A stretch of DNA of 64,000 bases from Chitinophaga sp. CF118 (GTDB taxonomy: Bacteria; Bacteroidota; Bacteroidia; Chitinophagales; Chitinophagaceae), in contig NZ_FOMK01000012.1 in the NCBI RefSeq assembly GCF_900112615.1, positions 1-64,000 of the forward strand. Reading direction: 5' to 3'. The stretch's first letter is position 1, and the number at the start of each line of letters is the position of its first letter. The notes beneath the pieces were generated by a model. The model worked only from the letters and a program-made list of their open reading frames with translations, ran no database searches and was not told where the DNA came from. The translations under genes and the position numbers were made by a program. This document shows positions 61,001 to 64,000 of this stretch, in pieces.

Positions 61001-64000
61001 GAATAGGGGTGGCTCGTGGTTACCTGAACCGTCCAGAATTAACAAGTGAAAAATTTGTTACCGATCCTGCTACTGGTGTAAGGATGTATCGTACAGGAGA
61101 TTTGGGACGCTGGCTTCCGGATGGTACCGTGGAGTACCTGGGACGTATGGATGACCAGGTGAAGATCCGCGGTTACCGGATAGAACTGGGCGAAATAGAA
61201 AAAGTACTGCAACAACATGAACAGGTAATTGCATCTGTGGTGGTGGCAAAATCAGGAAACCTGGTAGGATATATAGTATGTGAAGGAGAAGCAGATAAGG
61301 AAATTATCCGTACTTATCTGACACGTAAATTACCCGAATACATGATGCCGGTGCTGGTAATACTGGATAAACTACCGTTAACGGCTAATGGGAAAGTAGA
61401 CAGGAAATTATTACCTGATCCTGCGGGAGAATTGTTAACGAATAATCTGTATGTAGCTCCCCGTAATGAAACGGAACAGGTATTGGTTGAAATATGGGAA
61501 CAGCTGCTGGGTACAGAACAGATAGGAGTAAATGATAACTTCTTTGAGCGCGGCGGTCATTCATTACTGGCAATAAGATTGCTGGCCCTGATTCGTAAAC
61601 GGCTGGAAGTAGAGCTGGTAGTGAAAGACATATTTGTATATCCAACGATTGCTACCCAGAGTACTTATTTACAATCACAGCGTAACAACAATTTACTTCC
61701 GCCTGTTACAATACAAAACAGGCCAGCACACATTCCGTTGTCATTCAGTCAGGAGCGTTTATGGTTTATTGACCGCCTTGAAGGCAGTACAAACTATCAT
61801 ATACCGGGTATATTAAAATTAAAAGGTCGTCTGGATCGGGAGCGTTTACAATATGCGCTACAGGGAATTATCAACCGTCATGAAGTACTGAGAACGGTCA
61901 TCCATTGGTCAGATGAGGATAATAGTGCCTATCAGCAGGTATTAGAGGCAGATGGCTGGCAGTTGACGGATATTGATACAGAGCCTGATGAGGAAAATGT
62001 AACAGCGGCAATTGCTGCATTTATCGGGTTACCCTTTGATCTGTCTGCCCATCATATGCTGAGAGTTGGTTTGATAACCTTATCTGCAGAGGATTACATA
62101 CTGGTAATTGTAACACATCATATTGCCTCTGATGGCTGGTCGGAAACAATTATTGTAGAGGAATTAGTGGAGCTGTATAATGCAAGTGAGGCGAAACTCT
62201 TGCCAATGTCTTTACAATATGCAGATTATGCTATATGGCAGCGGAATTATTTAAAGGGAGAAGTACTGGACAGGCAGCTGGAATATTGGAAAAAACATTT
62301 GTCGGGTGTAGCGACACTGGATCTGCCTGTTGATTATGTAAGGCCCGCTGTTCAAAGTATGAAAGGCGCGATGGCTGATTTTACTATAGATAGTACTTTG
62401 AAAAAAGAGCTCCAACAATTCAGTCAGCAACAGGGAAGTACCTTGTTCATGACATTGCTGGCTGCATTCAAAGTATTACTGTATCGTTATAGTGGTCAGG
62501 ATGATATCTGCGTAGGGATACCGGTAGCAGGCAGAAAACAGCAGGAAGTAGAAGGATTAATCGGCTTCTTTGTGAATACACTCGCGGTGCGGAGTGATTT
62601 AAGCGGAGAACCGGTATTCAGTGATTTCTTGCAACAGGTAAAAGAAAGCCTGTTACTGGGATACACTTACCAGGACACTCCTTTTGAGAAAGTGGTGGAT
62701 GCTGTGGTAGAGAACAGGGATATGGGCAGAAGTCCTTTGTTCCAGGTGATGTTCGTATTTCAGAATATGCCGGAAACACCGGCATTAAAACTGGGTGATT
62801 TATCATTGTCCTTTGGAGATGCTGTACATGATACTGCGAAATTCGATCTCACTTTTGTAATGAATGAAAGTGAAGACGGTTTAACACTCAGTGTGGAATA
62901 CTGTACAGATTTGTTCCACAGTGGAACAGTTGCCCGGATGGCAGGACATTATATTCAATTACTAAATGCTATAACAGTATCTCCATCGCAGCAGATTAAC
63001 AGACTGCCGATGCTTTCCATAAGTGAAGAAGCGCAGTTGTTACTGGAATTTAATCAGCCTGTAGATTTACAGGCAAGGAACAGAACGATAGTGGAAGTGT
63101 TTACCGAACAGGTGAATAACACCCCGGATGCTACAGCAGTCTGGTACCAGGAAACAAAGCTTACCTATCGTGAACTGGACCGGTTATCCAATCAACTGGG
63201 ACATTACCTGAGTGATAATGGTGTGAAAGAAGATACACTGGTGCCTTTGTATGTAGACAGAGGACTGGAAATGATTATCGGTATATTGGGTATTCTGAAA
63301 GCAGGCGGCGCTTATGTACCTGTGGATACACAATATCCGGCAGACAGGGTAAGGTTTATACTGGAAGATATTAATAGTCCGTATTGCCTTACTACAGCAG
63401 GATTCGAGGAATCATTAAAAGCAGTTTTACCCGCATCTTCAGATATCATTTCCCTGGATCATAGAACAGTAGGGCTGTTGCATAAGAATCGCATGCCGGT
63501 TATTACCGGACTGTTACCTCAGCACCTCGCCTATATGATCTATACTTCGGGTTCTACAGGAACTCCTAAAGGGGTACTGGTGGAACATGGAGGAGTGGTG
63601 AGTCTGACTGCAAACATGGCTTCTGCTTTAAGATTACAACCGGGTATGAAAACCCTTCAGTTTGCGGCTTTTGGATTTGATGCTTCCTGTTATGAAATTT
63701 TCGATACGCTGTTAAGTGGTGGTTGTCTTGTTATCCCGGATAAGGATGATATTTTATCTGCTACACAGTTTTCCGAATTCATAAACAGTCATGAAGTAGC
63801 AGTGTTAATGCTGCCTCCATCTTATCTGAATGTTATAAAAGATAATATTCCGGTTGCTGCCAAAACAATTGTATCCGGAGGAGAAGCATTGAACAGTGAA
63901 ATAGCACGGCAGATACAGTCTGCTGGTATCAGGCTGGTAAATGCTTATGGCCCGACAGAAAATACTGTTTGTTCTACTTTATCAGATGACCCGCTGAAAG
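42943..64000 (+). CDS. Giant nonribosomal peptide synthetase (3' truncated by the window)
   Basis: The frame opens at ATG 42943 (MSFQTFPLHPAQQ) and stays open for 7019 codons to the window edge. It contains six complete condensation-adenylation-carrier modules and a seventh that breaks off in its A domain. Carrier serines are at residues 1001, 2036, 3079, 4122, 5172 and 6207, spaced 1035-1050 residues apart. Every C domain has HHxxxDG; no epimerization, methyltransferase or thioesterase domain is seen. By-eye A-domain pockets predict diamino acid (modules 1, 3, 6), Phe-like (2), Thr (4), Leu (5) and a hydrophobic residue (7). A C domain at the very start, with no loading carrier, suggests N-acylation. 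With sbnA/sbnB upstream, the diamino acid is probably Dap. The product would be a cationic lipopeptide. Confidence 0.93.
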   Translation, partial: MSFQTFPLHPAQQDIYIDQLINNEAPYYNMGGYVRITGPLDKEKFTAAVNSAPVFFDALKMRFDLNDPVPVIYVDEAYTKFELPELAFEEGEDKRERVEQWIKDQLATPFKIEKENMLTEQYLIRIADDEHWYYFKFHHLITDGYGISGIHQYIAKKYKSLVTGDEVAFKYPSYIEEAVKASSYYHSDDYAAEGEYWKKKVAQLPAKLLQRRYLPDNNLKTKCDTFIQEFSGAERSKLETLLSATNANLQQLTLAALMIYFNRTSQQSEFVFGVPLHRRRTKQLRTIPGMFTGVIPFTASYSEGTKVIDLIKSVLSSQREDYRYQNYLIGDLSRHFRINVADDALIEFVVNYAPIDFQLDFGDGLSSTLINIPSGHLPFPVEMFWYDYGQEQPLQLRIDFQSQYFEKEEIALLAQRILYILHQFNIMLDDDIGQINILPIEEQQLLTTLNNAGVSSLQEDPKMLTTLFSEQAARTPDAIAVVLEEKSLTYKELEERSNQLSHHLHSLGVKEDVLVPLCIERSIEMLVAILGIMKAGGAYVPLDPAYPAERISYILEDTAATVVICSRQTRELITADVQVVIADEFSGLQVDGPVVIPEAHHLCYVIYTSGSTGKPKGVMVEHRGMLNHLFAKIDDLKMDADTVLAFTASYTFDISVWQMFSALLCGGRTVVYTDELIYKPVSLISAVAHDGITVLELVPSYLAAVLQEEMDIPLEKLCYLMVTGEAVSRHLLSQWFSHKDYGAIPVVNAYGPTEASDDITHHIMYDTPVSINVPLGKPVRNLRIYILDDLMQVCPLGVPGEICVAGIGVARGYLGRAELTKEKFVKDPFSAALPGRMYRTGDLGRWLPDGTVEYLGRIDDQVKIRGYRIELGEIEHVLQQSDFVSQAVVIAREDAKGNKRLVGYIVPAANYNKDGLTGYLKGKLPEYMVPALVEMDALPLSANGKIDKKALPDATIETVVTNVYTAPRNKTEQTLVNIWQHLLQVEQIGVLDDFFELGGHSLLAMRLIAAITKELEVALTVRKLFQHPTIATLASYLQQQEKGTVLNITVQPRTARMPLSFSQERLWFIDKLEGSSHYHIPLVLRLKGKLNYNALQQALKDIVGRHEILRTVIREENGNGYQYIRAADDWQLENIDTDITAFIYRPFDLGADYMLRASVITLTEEEYILAITVHHIAADGWSAPVIIRELSTLYAAYVRQQDAELLPLPVQYADYAIWQRSYVTGKVLESQQAYWKKQLSGLEPLNLATDYPRPPVQGIKGSIFNVEIDSELSEKLYQFNQQYGVTLYMTLLSVCQVLLYRYTGQEDICVGTPLAGRNQQEVEDLIGFFVNTMAVRSELNGSLSFIALLQKVKETLLEGYEYQDLPFEEVVKVVSENRDMSRSPVFQVMFLLQDALDISRLSFDGVSVTTESVEHKISKFDLTFFITEKKNGLTLSIEYATDLFQHDTIVRMAGHYIQLLKAIAESPSQQIDTLQMLSAKEEEQLLLEFNESVDIQAGNRNIVEVFTAQVGNTPDATAVCYQDIKLTYRELDQLSNQLGHYLRSKGVKEDTLVPLYVDRGLEMIIGILGILKAGGAYVPVDTQYPADRVRFMLEDINSPYCLTTEGFEESLKAVLPASSNIICLDHTALSLLHEDRTQVITELLPHHLAYMIYTSGSTGTPKGVLLEHGGVVNLAAGQTIALRLQPGMRTLQFAAFGFDASCYEIFNTLLSGGCLVIPDKEDILSATRFHEFINRHAVEVATLPLSYLNVIKDNIPAAIKTIVSAGEALNSEVGRQIQSYGIRLINAYGPTENTVCATLSDDPLKENGKVVIGKPIPNVSIHILDKSGQLVPVGVPGELHIGGVQVAREYYNRAALTAEKFIEDPFALHARLYRSGDLARWLPDGNIEFLGRTDEQVKIRGYRIELGEIESVLQQSGLVHQAVILAKTDHKGNKQLVGYIVPGEQYDREQLSVYMKDRLPDYMLPLLVELDVLPLTTSGKIDKKALPDPVGELLRQRTYVAPGNETEQLLASIYEELLGVTNVGIYNDFFELGGHSLLAIRLIAAIRKELHVELTVKEVFLHRTVATLSGYVQQQSSRFVLPAIVAQERPAHIPLSFSQERLWFIDHLEGSTHYHISTVLKLKGNVNRDALQYALQSIIGRHEILRTVIKEEEGVAYQQILTADNWELKNVNTEAGITELAHQPFDLANDYTLRAGLWSQNNDEHALLITMHHIASDGWSVSILGKELSELYEAYIENRQHRLLPLPIQYADYAIWQKSYVTGDVLKQQQQYWVNKLSGLSPLNLPTDYVRPAIQRTNGAVISFTIDSDLTRKINELNQQQGVTLFMTLLSAFQVLLYRYSGQTDICVGTPLAGRKQQEEEALIGFFINTLAVRSDLSDNPSFTDLLHRVKETLLEGYEYQDMPFEKVVEAVVTTRDLSRNPLFQVMFVLQNMLEDNAFRLGDLSLSVEDYEENTAKFDLVFTMLPKGEELMLGIEYSTDLFTEETIVRMGHHYEQLLRSVVATPAEQIGVVNILTVEEKNNLQLMSEGPAIYYPEGQTFVHAFEEQVKNTPDALALKYETLELSYRQLDERANRVAHYLKLQGIQPDSMVPICMDRSLEMIIGVVGVWKAGGAYVPIDPKFPQDRISYMLEDCNATVVVSNRNSKTALPGNITATVISLDEDYEMLNSQPDYSPEIVSEPHHLAYVLYTSGSTGKPKGVLVEHIGLLNHLLAMVDEFSMNTETILAFTAPYTFDISVWQMVNTLICGGCTIIYPENLILRPDLLIRKVDEQQVTLLQLVPSYLTAVLQDEPDVTLRSLQYLLVTGEAVTRQLLAQWFAHEHYKSIPVVNAYGPTEASDDVSFYFMDNTPDAVNIPVGNPIQNLRLYVLDNQGQLCPQGIPGEICVAGIAVARGYLKRPELTAEKFVQDPFHAGDRMYKTGDLGRWLPDGNMEYLGRLDDQVKIRGFRIELGEIESVLQDYPLVSQAVVVAKSDDRGIKRLIGYVVPAGNLDRDVLVAYLKERLPEYMVPVIFTLEQLPLTANGKIDKKALPDLTSEALHTYTAPRNKNEQLLADIWQRLLGVEQIGIYDNFFERGGHSLLVIRLTAAIRKEMGVELQVKEVFMHPTIDALLAYLQLQDTTALLPAITVQLRPARIPLSYSQERLWFIDQLEGSTHYHIPAIFRLNGITNRNALQYALQGVINRHEALRTVIREEDGMPYQHVLPTDNWQLEEISADVDIPAFINRPFDLSADHMLRAGLITVTDTAHILVVAIHHIASDGWSSAIIVNELSALYTAYVEQREAELKMPEIQYADYAIWQRQYLQGEAMESLQHYWKQQLSGLESLSLPTDFTRPLVQSTKGAMLSFHVDSNLTTALNQLSKDQGATLFMTLMSALQVLLYRYTGQQDICVGTPVAGRSQQEVEDLVGFFINTLAIRGHLDGEQSFTTLLEQVKSTLLEGYAHQEMPFEKVVDVVVKNRDMSRSPLFQVMFVLQNVPDHSGWNMPGLALSEDEAELTTAKFDLIFVIEENCDGLALNIEYCTDLFMPDTISRMAGHYVQLLQAIAATPAAKLLTLPMLTQPEEETLLQTFTGFSVGYPEGKTIVTLFEEQVLRTPDAIAIVHNDNHLTYRELNERSNQLGHYLRSKGVKGDSLVPVCIDNGPDMIIALLGILKAGGAYVPIDPTYPEDRIRYMLEDTAAAIVISSSADSAVLQSVEIIEMDKDWDIISQHSLSSVPAVITPDNLAYVIYTSGSTGRPKGVLIEHKNVVRLFETETPLYDFNDSDVWTMFHSFCFDFSVWEMYGALFYGGRLVLVPKNIARDITLFGELLIREKVTILNQTPSSFYVLQDYLTARTNTISVRYVIFGGEALNPGKLKPWKAAYKDCRLINMYGITETTVHVTYKELEDEHLNSSASVIGKTIPTLSAYILDSACIPVPVGVTGELYIGGAGVARGYLNRAELTAERFVSNPFIAGERLYRTGDLARWYPDGNIEYLGRIDDQVKIRGFRIELGEIESCLQQSGLVSNSVVLARTGNTGDKQLVGYVVPEAAFSKDAVQSWLKERLPEYMVPALWVPLEEIPLTSNGKVDRKALPEPEAGKLLNNIYEAPQNETQEKLVNIWQELLGAERIGILDNFFELGGDSISIIRVVSKISRVFNKTVKVFEVYKSATILQLGELVDSRTVNHTHNIEVYNTVKDEIEMFRKNALAGLEDADLVEDIYPMSDIEKGMIYVSQLYPKEALYHDQFVCQIPKTFDAALLKNAYELLARKHSILRTAFRLDTDGNDLQIVYQSVTPNIPAFDIQSLNGNEIKIQVEQYLEQERGIPFVVDKAPLWRATVFYHRDWNLLAFQFHHAILDGWSVASLNTELFNLCTSLLNQPEQPTLPMLKCTYKDFIIENLVAKRSDDNGLFWKNELADYKRLDIFTEEQDYQVLEHTYDASFIALLKERTKKDNLSLKGLAFGAYLYALSLLTYEDELTLGLVTNNRPVLEDGDQLLGCFLNTIPFRFKLAAANGSWGEYFKEIEDKLLSLKERDRTSLFEITKITGEQSSHNNPFFDALFNFINFHVYDKLENEIIDKEPLSVNDYELTNTYLDCTVNTTGNIFQIQYSLRRKLKSGKTLADLLDYFNKAVSAYLEHYNEPVASNSIIPDVFNKTTVEYDLDQTLVSLFAKQVLNSPDAIALVHEGVTLTYGDLDKKSNQLAHYLKEKGVGEEMLIPVCMDRSPDLIVSILAILKTGAAYVPVDAGYPQDRITYMLEDCNSRLVITTLRYAHLCSDVELVCVDTPIWNGPDSSLSTDISAKQLAYVIYTSGSTGRPKGVMIEHRNVVNLVNWHIDAYEVSAESRATTMASIGFDAFGWEIWPYLCAGSTLFILDDNKRLSPEEVVKSYIANKITHSFIATGLVTDIISALHDHETALQYLLTGGDRLPAVEVSNLPFALVNNYGPTENTVVTTSYRLLSDNEDVIPFIGRPVSNSQVYIINGYLSLSPVGVAGELCISGTQLARGYLNLPVLTAEKFIAHPFIAGERLYRTGDLARWLPDGNIEYLGRTDEQVKIRGYRIELGEIENVLQQSGLVSQAVTLAKSDARGMKRLVAYVVPLNNFNKETLLAYLESKLPDYMVPLIVLLENMPLTANGKINRNVLPDPEATDFSTGIYVAPRNETEAKIATIWQQLLPVAQIGIYDNFFELGGHSLLAIRLLGIMRRELQAELEVKDLFAHATIAALAAYVTKASGKVLLPAITVQPKPDRIPLSFGQERLWFIDQLEGSLHYHTPAVLKLKGKVNQPALQLAIQQIINRHEILRTVIGQSAEDGIVYQQVLPQDQWKLETLTDDVISFIDKPFDLSADHMLRAGLITLGADEFILVIVMHHIASDGWSVGIIVNELTALYNAYTTQHPPLLKPLLIQYADYAIWERSYLTGAVLAHQQAYWEKQLAGLEPLNLPTDYPRPAVQSTNGAVVRFEIEDSLTDALHQLGRQQGTTLFMTLFSAFQVLLYRYSSQENICVGTPVAGRRQQEVEDLVGFFVNTLAVHTDLSGTPSFSELLQRVKATLLDGYEHQDMPFEKIVEAVVKTRDLSRSPLFQVFFVMQNGPATDGISLNEISVSAVENEHVVAQFDLTFTIAEEGEALLLSVDYCKDIFAEETIARMGRHFKQLLWSVVNDATQDINTLLMLPQEEENMLQQIGQGVLVDYPQTETFVSLFEAQAAQTPDATALVYEGKVLTYRELNEQANQLANYLITLGVKTDTLVAVCIERSLEMIIGIIGIMKAGAAYVPIDITYPAHRISYILEDANADVIISSKSTREVIPGTSVARIVVLDEIAQYPITSPAIVLAPQDLAYVIYTSGSTGTPKGVLIEHRGMLNHLFAKINELKLDATSIIAYTASYTFDISVWQMFAALLCGGRTIVYQEELILQPASFIKQVVADKVSILELVPSYLRALLQEEVEVIPEHLQYLLVTGEAVNQPLLEQWFSHKHYGGIPVVNAYGPTEASDDITHHFMHETPNGNSVPLGKPIQHMHISIWDKRGQLCAWGIPGEICVSGIGVARGYLNRPELTSEKFVTDPATGVRMYRTGDLGRWLPDGTVEYLGRMDDQVKIRGYRIELGEIEKVLQQHEQVIASVVVAKSGNLVGYIVCEGEADKEIIRTYLTRKLPEYMMPVLVILDKLPLTANGKVDRKLLPDPAGELLTNNLYVAPRNETEQVLVEIWEQLLGTEQIGVNDNFFERGGHSLLAIRLLALIRKRLEVELVVKDIFVYPTIATQSTYLQSQRNNNLLPPVTIQNRPAHIPLSFSQERLWFIDRLEGSTNYHIPGILKLKGRLDRERLQYALQGIINRHEVLRTVIHWSDEDNSAYQQVLEADGWQLTDIDTEPDEENVTAAIAAFIGLPFDLSAHHMLRVGLITLSAEDYILVIVTHHIASDGWSETIIVEELVELYNASEAKLLPMSLQYADYAIWQRNYLKGEVLDRQLEYWKKHLSGVATLDLPVDYVRPAVQSMKGAMADFTIDSTLKKELQQFSQQQGSTLFMTLLAAFKVLLYRYSGQDDICVGIPVAGRKQQEVEGLIGFFVNTLAVRSDLSGEPVFSDFLQQVKESLLLGYTYQDTPFEKVVDAVVENRDMGRSPLFQVMFVFQNMPETPALKLGDLSLSFGDAVHDTAKFDLTFVMNESEDGLTLSVEYCTDLFHSGTVARMAGHYIQLLNAITVSPSQQINRLPMLSISEEAQLLLEFNQPVDLQARNRTIVEVFTEQVNNTPDATAVWYQETKLTYRELDRLSNQLGHYLSDNGVKEDTLVPLYVDRGLEMIIGILGILKAGGAYVPVDTQYPADRVRFILEDINSPYCLTTAGFEESLKAVLPASSDIISLDHRTVGLLHKNRMPVITGLLPQHLAYMIYTSGSTGTPKGVLVEHGGVVSLTANMASALRLQPGMKTLQFAAFGFDASCYEIFDTLLSGGCLVIPDKDDILSATQFSEFINSHEVAVLMLPPSYLNVIKDNIPVAAKTIVSGGEALNSEIARQIQSAGIRLVNAYGPTENTVCSTLSDDPLK
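46063..49197 (+). other. NRPS module 2: C, A (Phe-like), T
   Basis: C2 is of the ordinary L-L type (SFSQERLWFIDKLEG; HHIAADGWS). A2 pocket reads D-A-Y-T-V-A-A-V-C-K, close to the Phe codes DAWTIAAICK and DAWTVAAVCK. Carrier Ser2036 sits in LGGHS. The A2 half is nearly identical at the DNA level to A7. Confidence 0.75.
49198..52323 (+). other. NRPS module 3: C, A (diamino acid), T
   Basis: C3 carries HHIASDGWS. A3 pocket reads D-I-W-Q-L-T-A-D-D-K, differing from modules 1 and 6 at the third variable pocket position (Gln instead of Glu), so a diamino acid is still expected. Carrier Ser3079 sits in RGGHS. Confidence 0.75.
52324..55440 (+). other. NRPS module 4: C, A (Thr), T
   Basis: C4 carries HHIASDGWS. 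A4 pocket reads D-F-W-N-I-G-M-V-H-K, identical to the standard Thr code. Carrier Ser4122 sits in LGGDS, not LGGHS as in modules 1, 2 and 5 (modules 3 and 6 have RGGHS). GGDS is usual for carriers that serve epimerization or unusual C domains. Confidence 0.85.
55441..58605 (+). other. NRPS module 5: divergent C, A (Leu), T
   Basis: C5 starts with DIYPMSDIEKGMIYVSQLYP and has HHAILDGWS, unlike the other five internal C domains, resembling DCL- or modified-residue-type C domains. A5 pocket reads D-A-W-F-L-G-N-V-V-K, identical to the standard Leu code. Carrier Ser5172 sits in LGGHS. Confidence 0.8.
58606..61710 (+). other. NRPS module 6: C, A (diamino acid), T
   Basis: C6 carries HHIASDGWS. A6 pocket reads D-I-W-E-L-T-A-D-D-K, which I recall as the 2,4-diaminobutyrate code of pyoverdine synthetases; here Dap or Dab. 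Carrier Ser6207 sits in RGGHS. Confidence 0.75.
61711..64000 (+). other. NRPS module 7 (partial): C, A (hydrophobic)
   Basis: C7 carries HHIASDGWS. The A7 pocket positions visible read D-A-Y-M-V-G-A-V-C, with the last Lys beyond the window. It differs from A2 at two pocket positions (Thr to Met, Ala to Gly). A hydrophobic or aromatic residue is expected; the exact one cannot be told. Confidence 0.65.

Noticed and set aside
45286..62806. Many 60-110-aa ORFs inside the NRPS region on both strands
   Set aside because: All lie inside the single long NRPS frame, which has intact domain motifs throughout; they are shadows.

Overview
The window looks like a chromosome segment of a Bacteroidota bacterium, most likely Chitinophagaceae (a Chitinophaga-like soil organism). 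Four things point there: type IX secretion (T9SS) tail domains on secreted proteins, promoters of the form TTTG-N19-TAnnTTTG, few recognisable Shine-Dalgarno sites, and large RHS and NRPS genes of the kind common in that group. The genus is an inference.

Bases 1-10,400 hold mostly ordinary single genes: the end of a T9SS-exported protein, a MarR-GNAT fusion, a very small secreted peptide next to a 23-bp inverted repeat, a thaumatin/crystallin/CBM6/T9SS secreted protein, a CapA-like phosphoesterase with an NlpC/P60 hydrolase, a methylcrotonyl-CoA-type carboxyltransferase, RNase HI, an ankyrin protein, and an ArsR-SRPBCC pair whose operators sit on a textbook Bacteroidota promoter.

Bases 10,160-33,120 are one co-directional RHS locus behind a good promoter. 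It encodes a beta-barrel-like outer-membrane protein, an Fn3-like periplasmic protein, a 2443-aa SpvB-like/PA14 giant, a 751-aa surface protein, a 247-aa secreted protein and a 2846-aa RHS protein with a C-terminal nuclease-like toxin. A 119-aa candidate immunity gene follows 12 bp downstream. The two giants share a roughly 350-residue beta-propeller. Bases 33,120-37,120 are a decayed tail of this locus: orphan immunity-like genes (SMI1/KNR4 and three small exported proteins), a copied fragment of the RHS core, and broken genes. Bases 33,685-33,762 and 37,972-38,050 carry two unrelated-sequence hairpins built on the same plan, from tandem 11-bp units.

Bases 37,295-39,816 carry a CDP-alcohol phosphatidyltransferase, a membrane protein and a lipoprotein. 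About 1.1 kb without a gene follows. From 40,915 to the end is a biosynthetic cluster: sbnA- and sbnB-like genes that make L-2,3-diaminopropionate (Dap), then one NRPS gene that runs off the window after more than 7000 codons (six full C-A-T modules and a partial seventh). Specificity pockets read by eye give diamino acid - aromatic (Phe-like) - diamino acid - Thr - Leu - diamino acid - hydrophobic. With an N-terminal, probably acylating, condensation domain, this predicts a cationic lipopeptide rich in Dap. The condensation domain after the Thr module is divergent and may modify Thr, for example to dehydrobutyrine.
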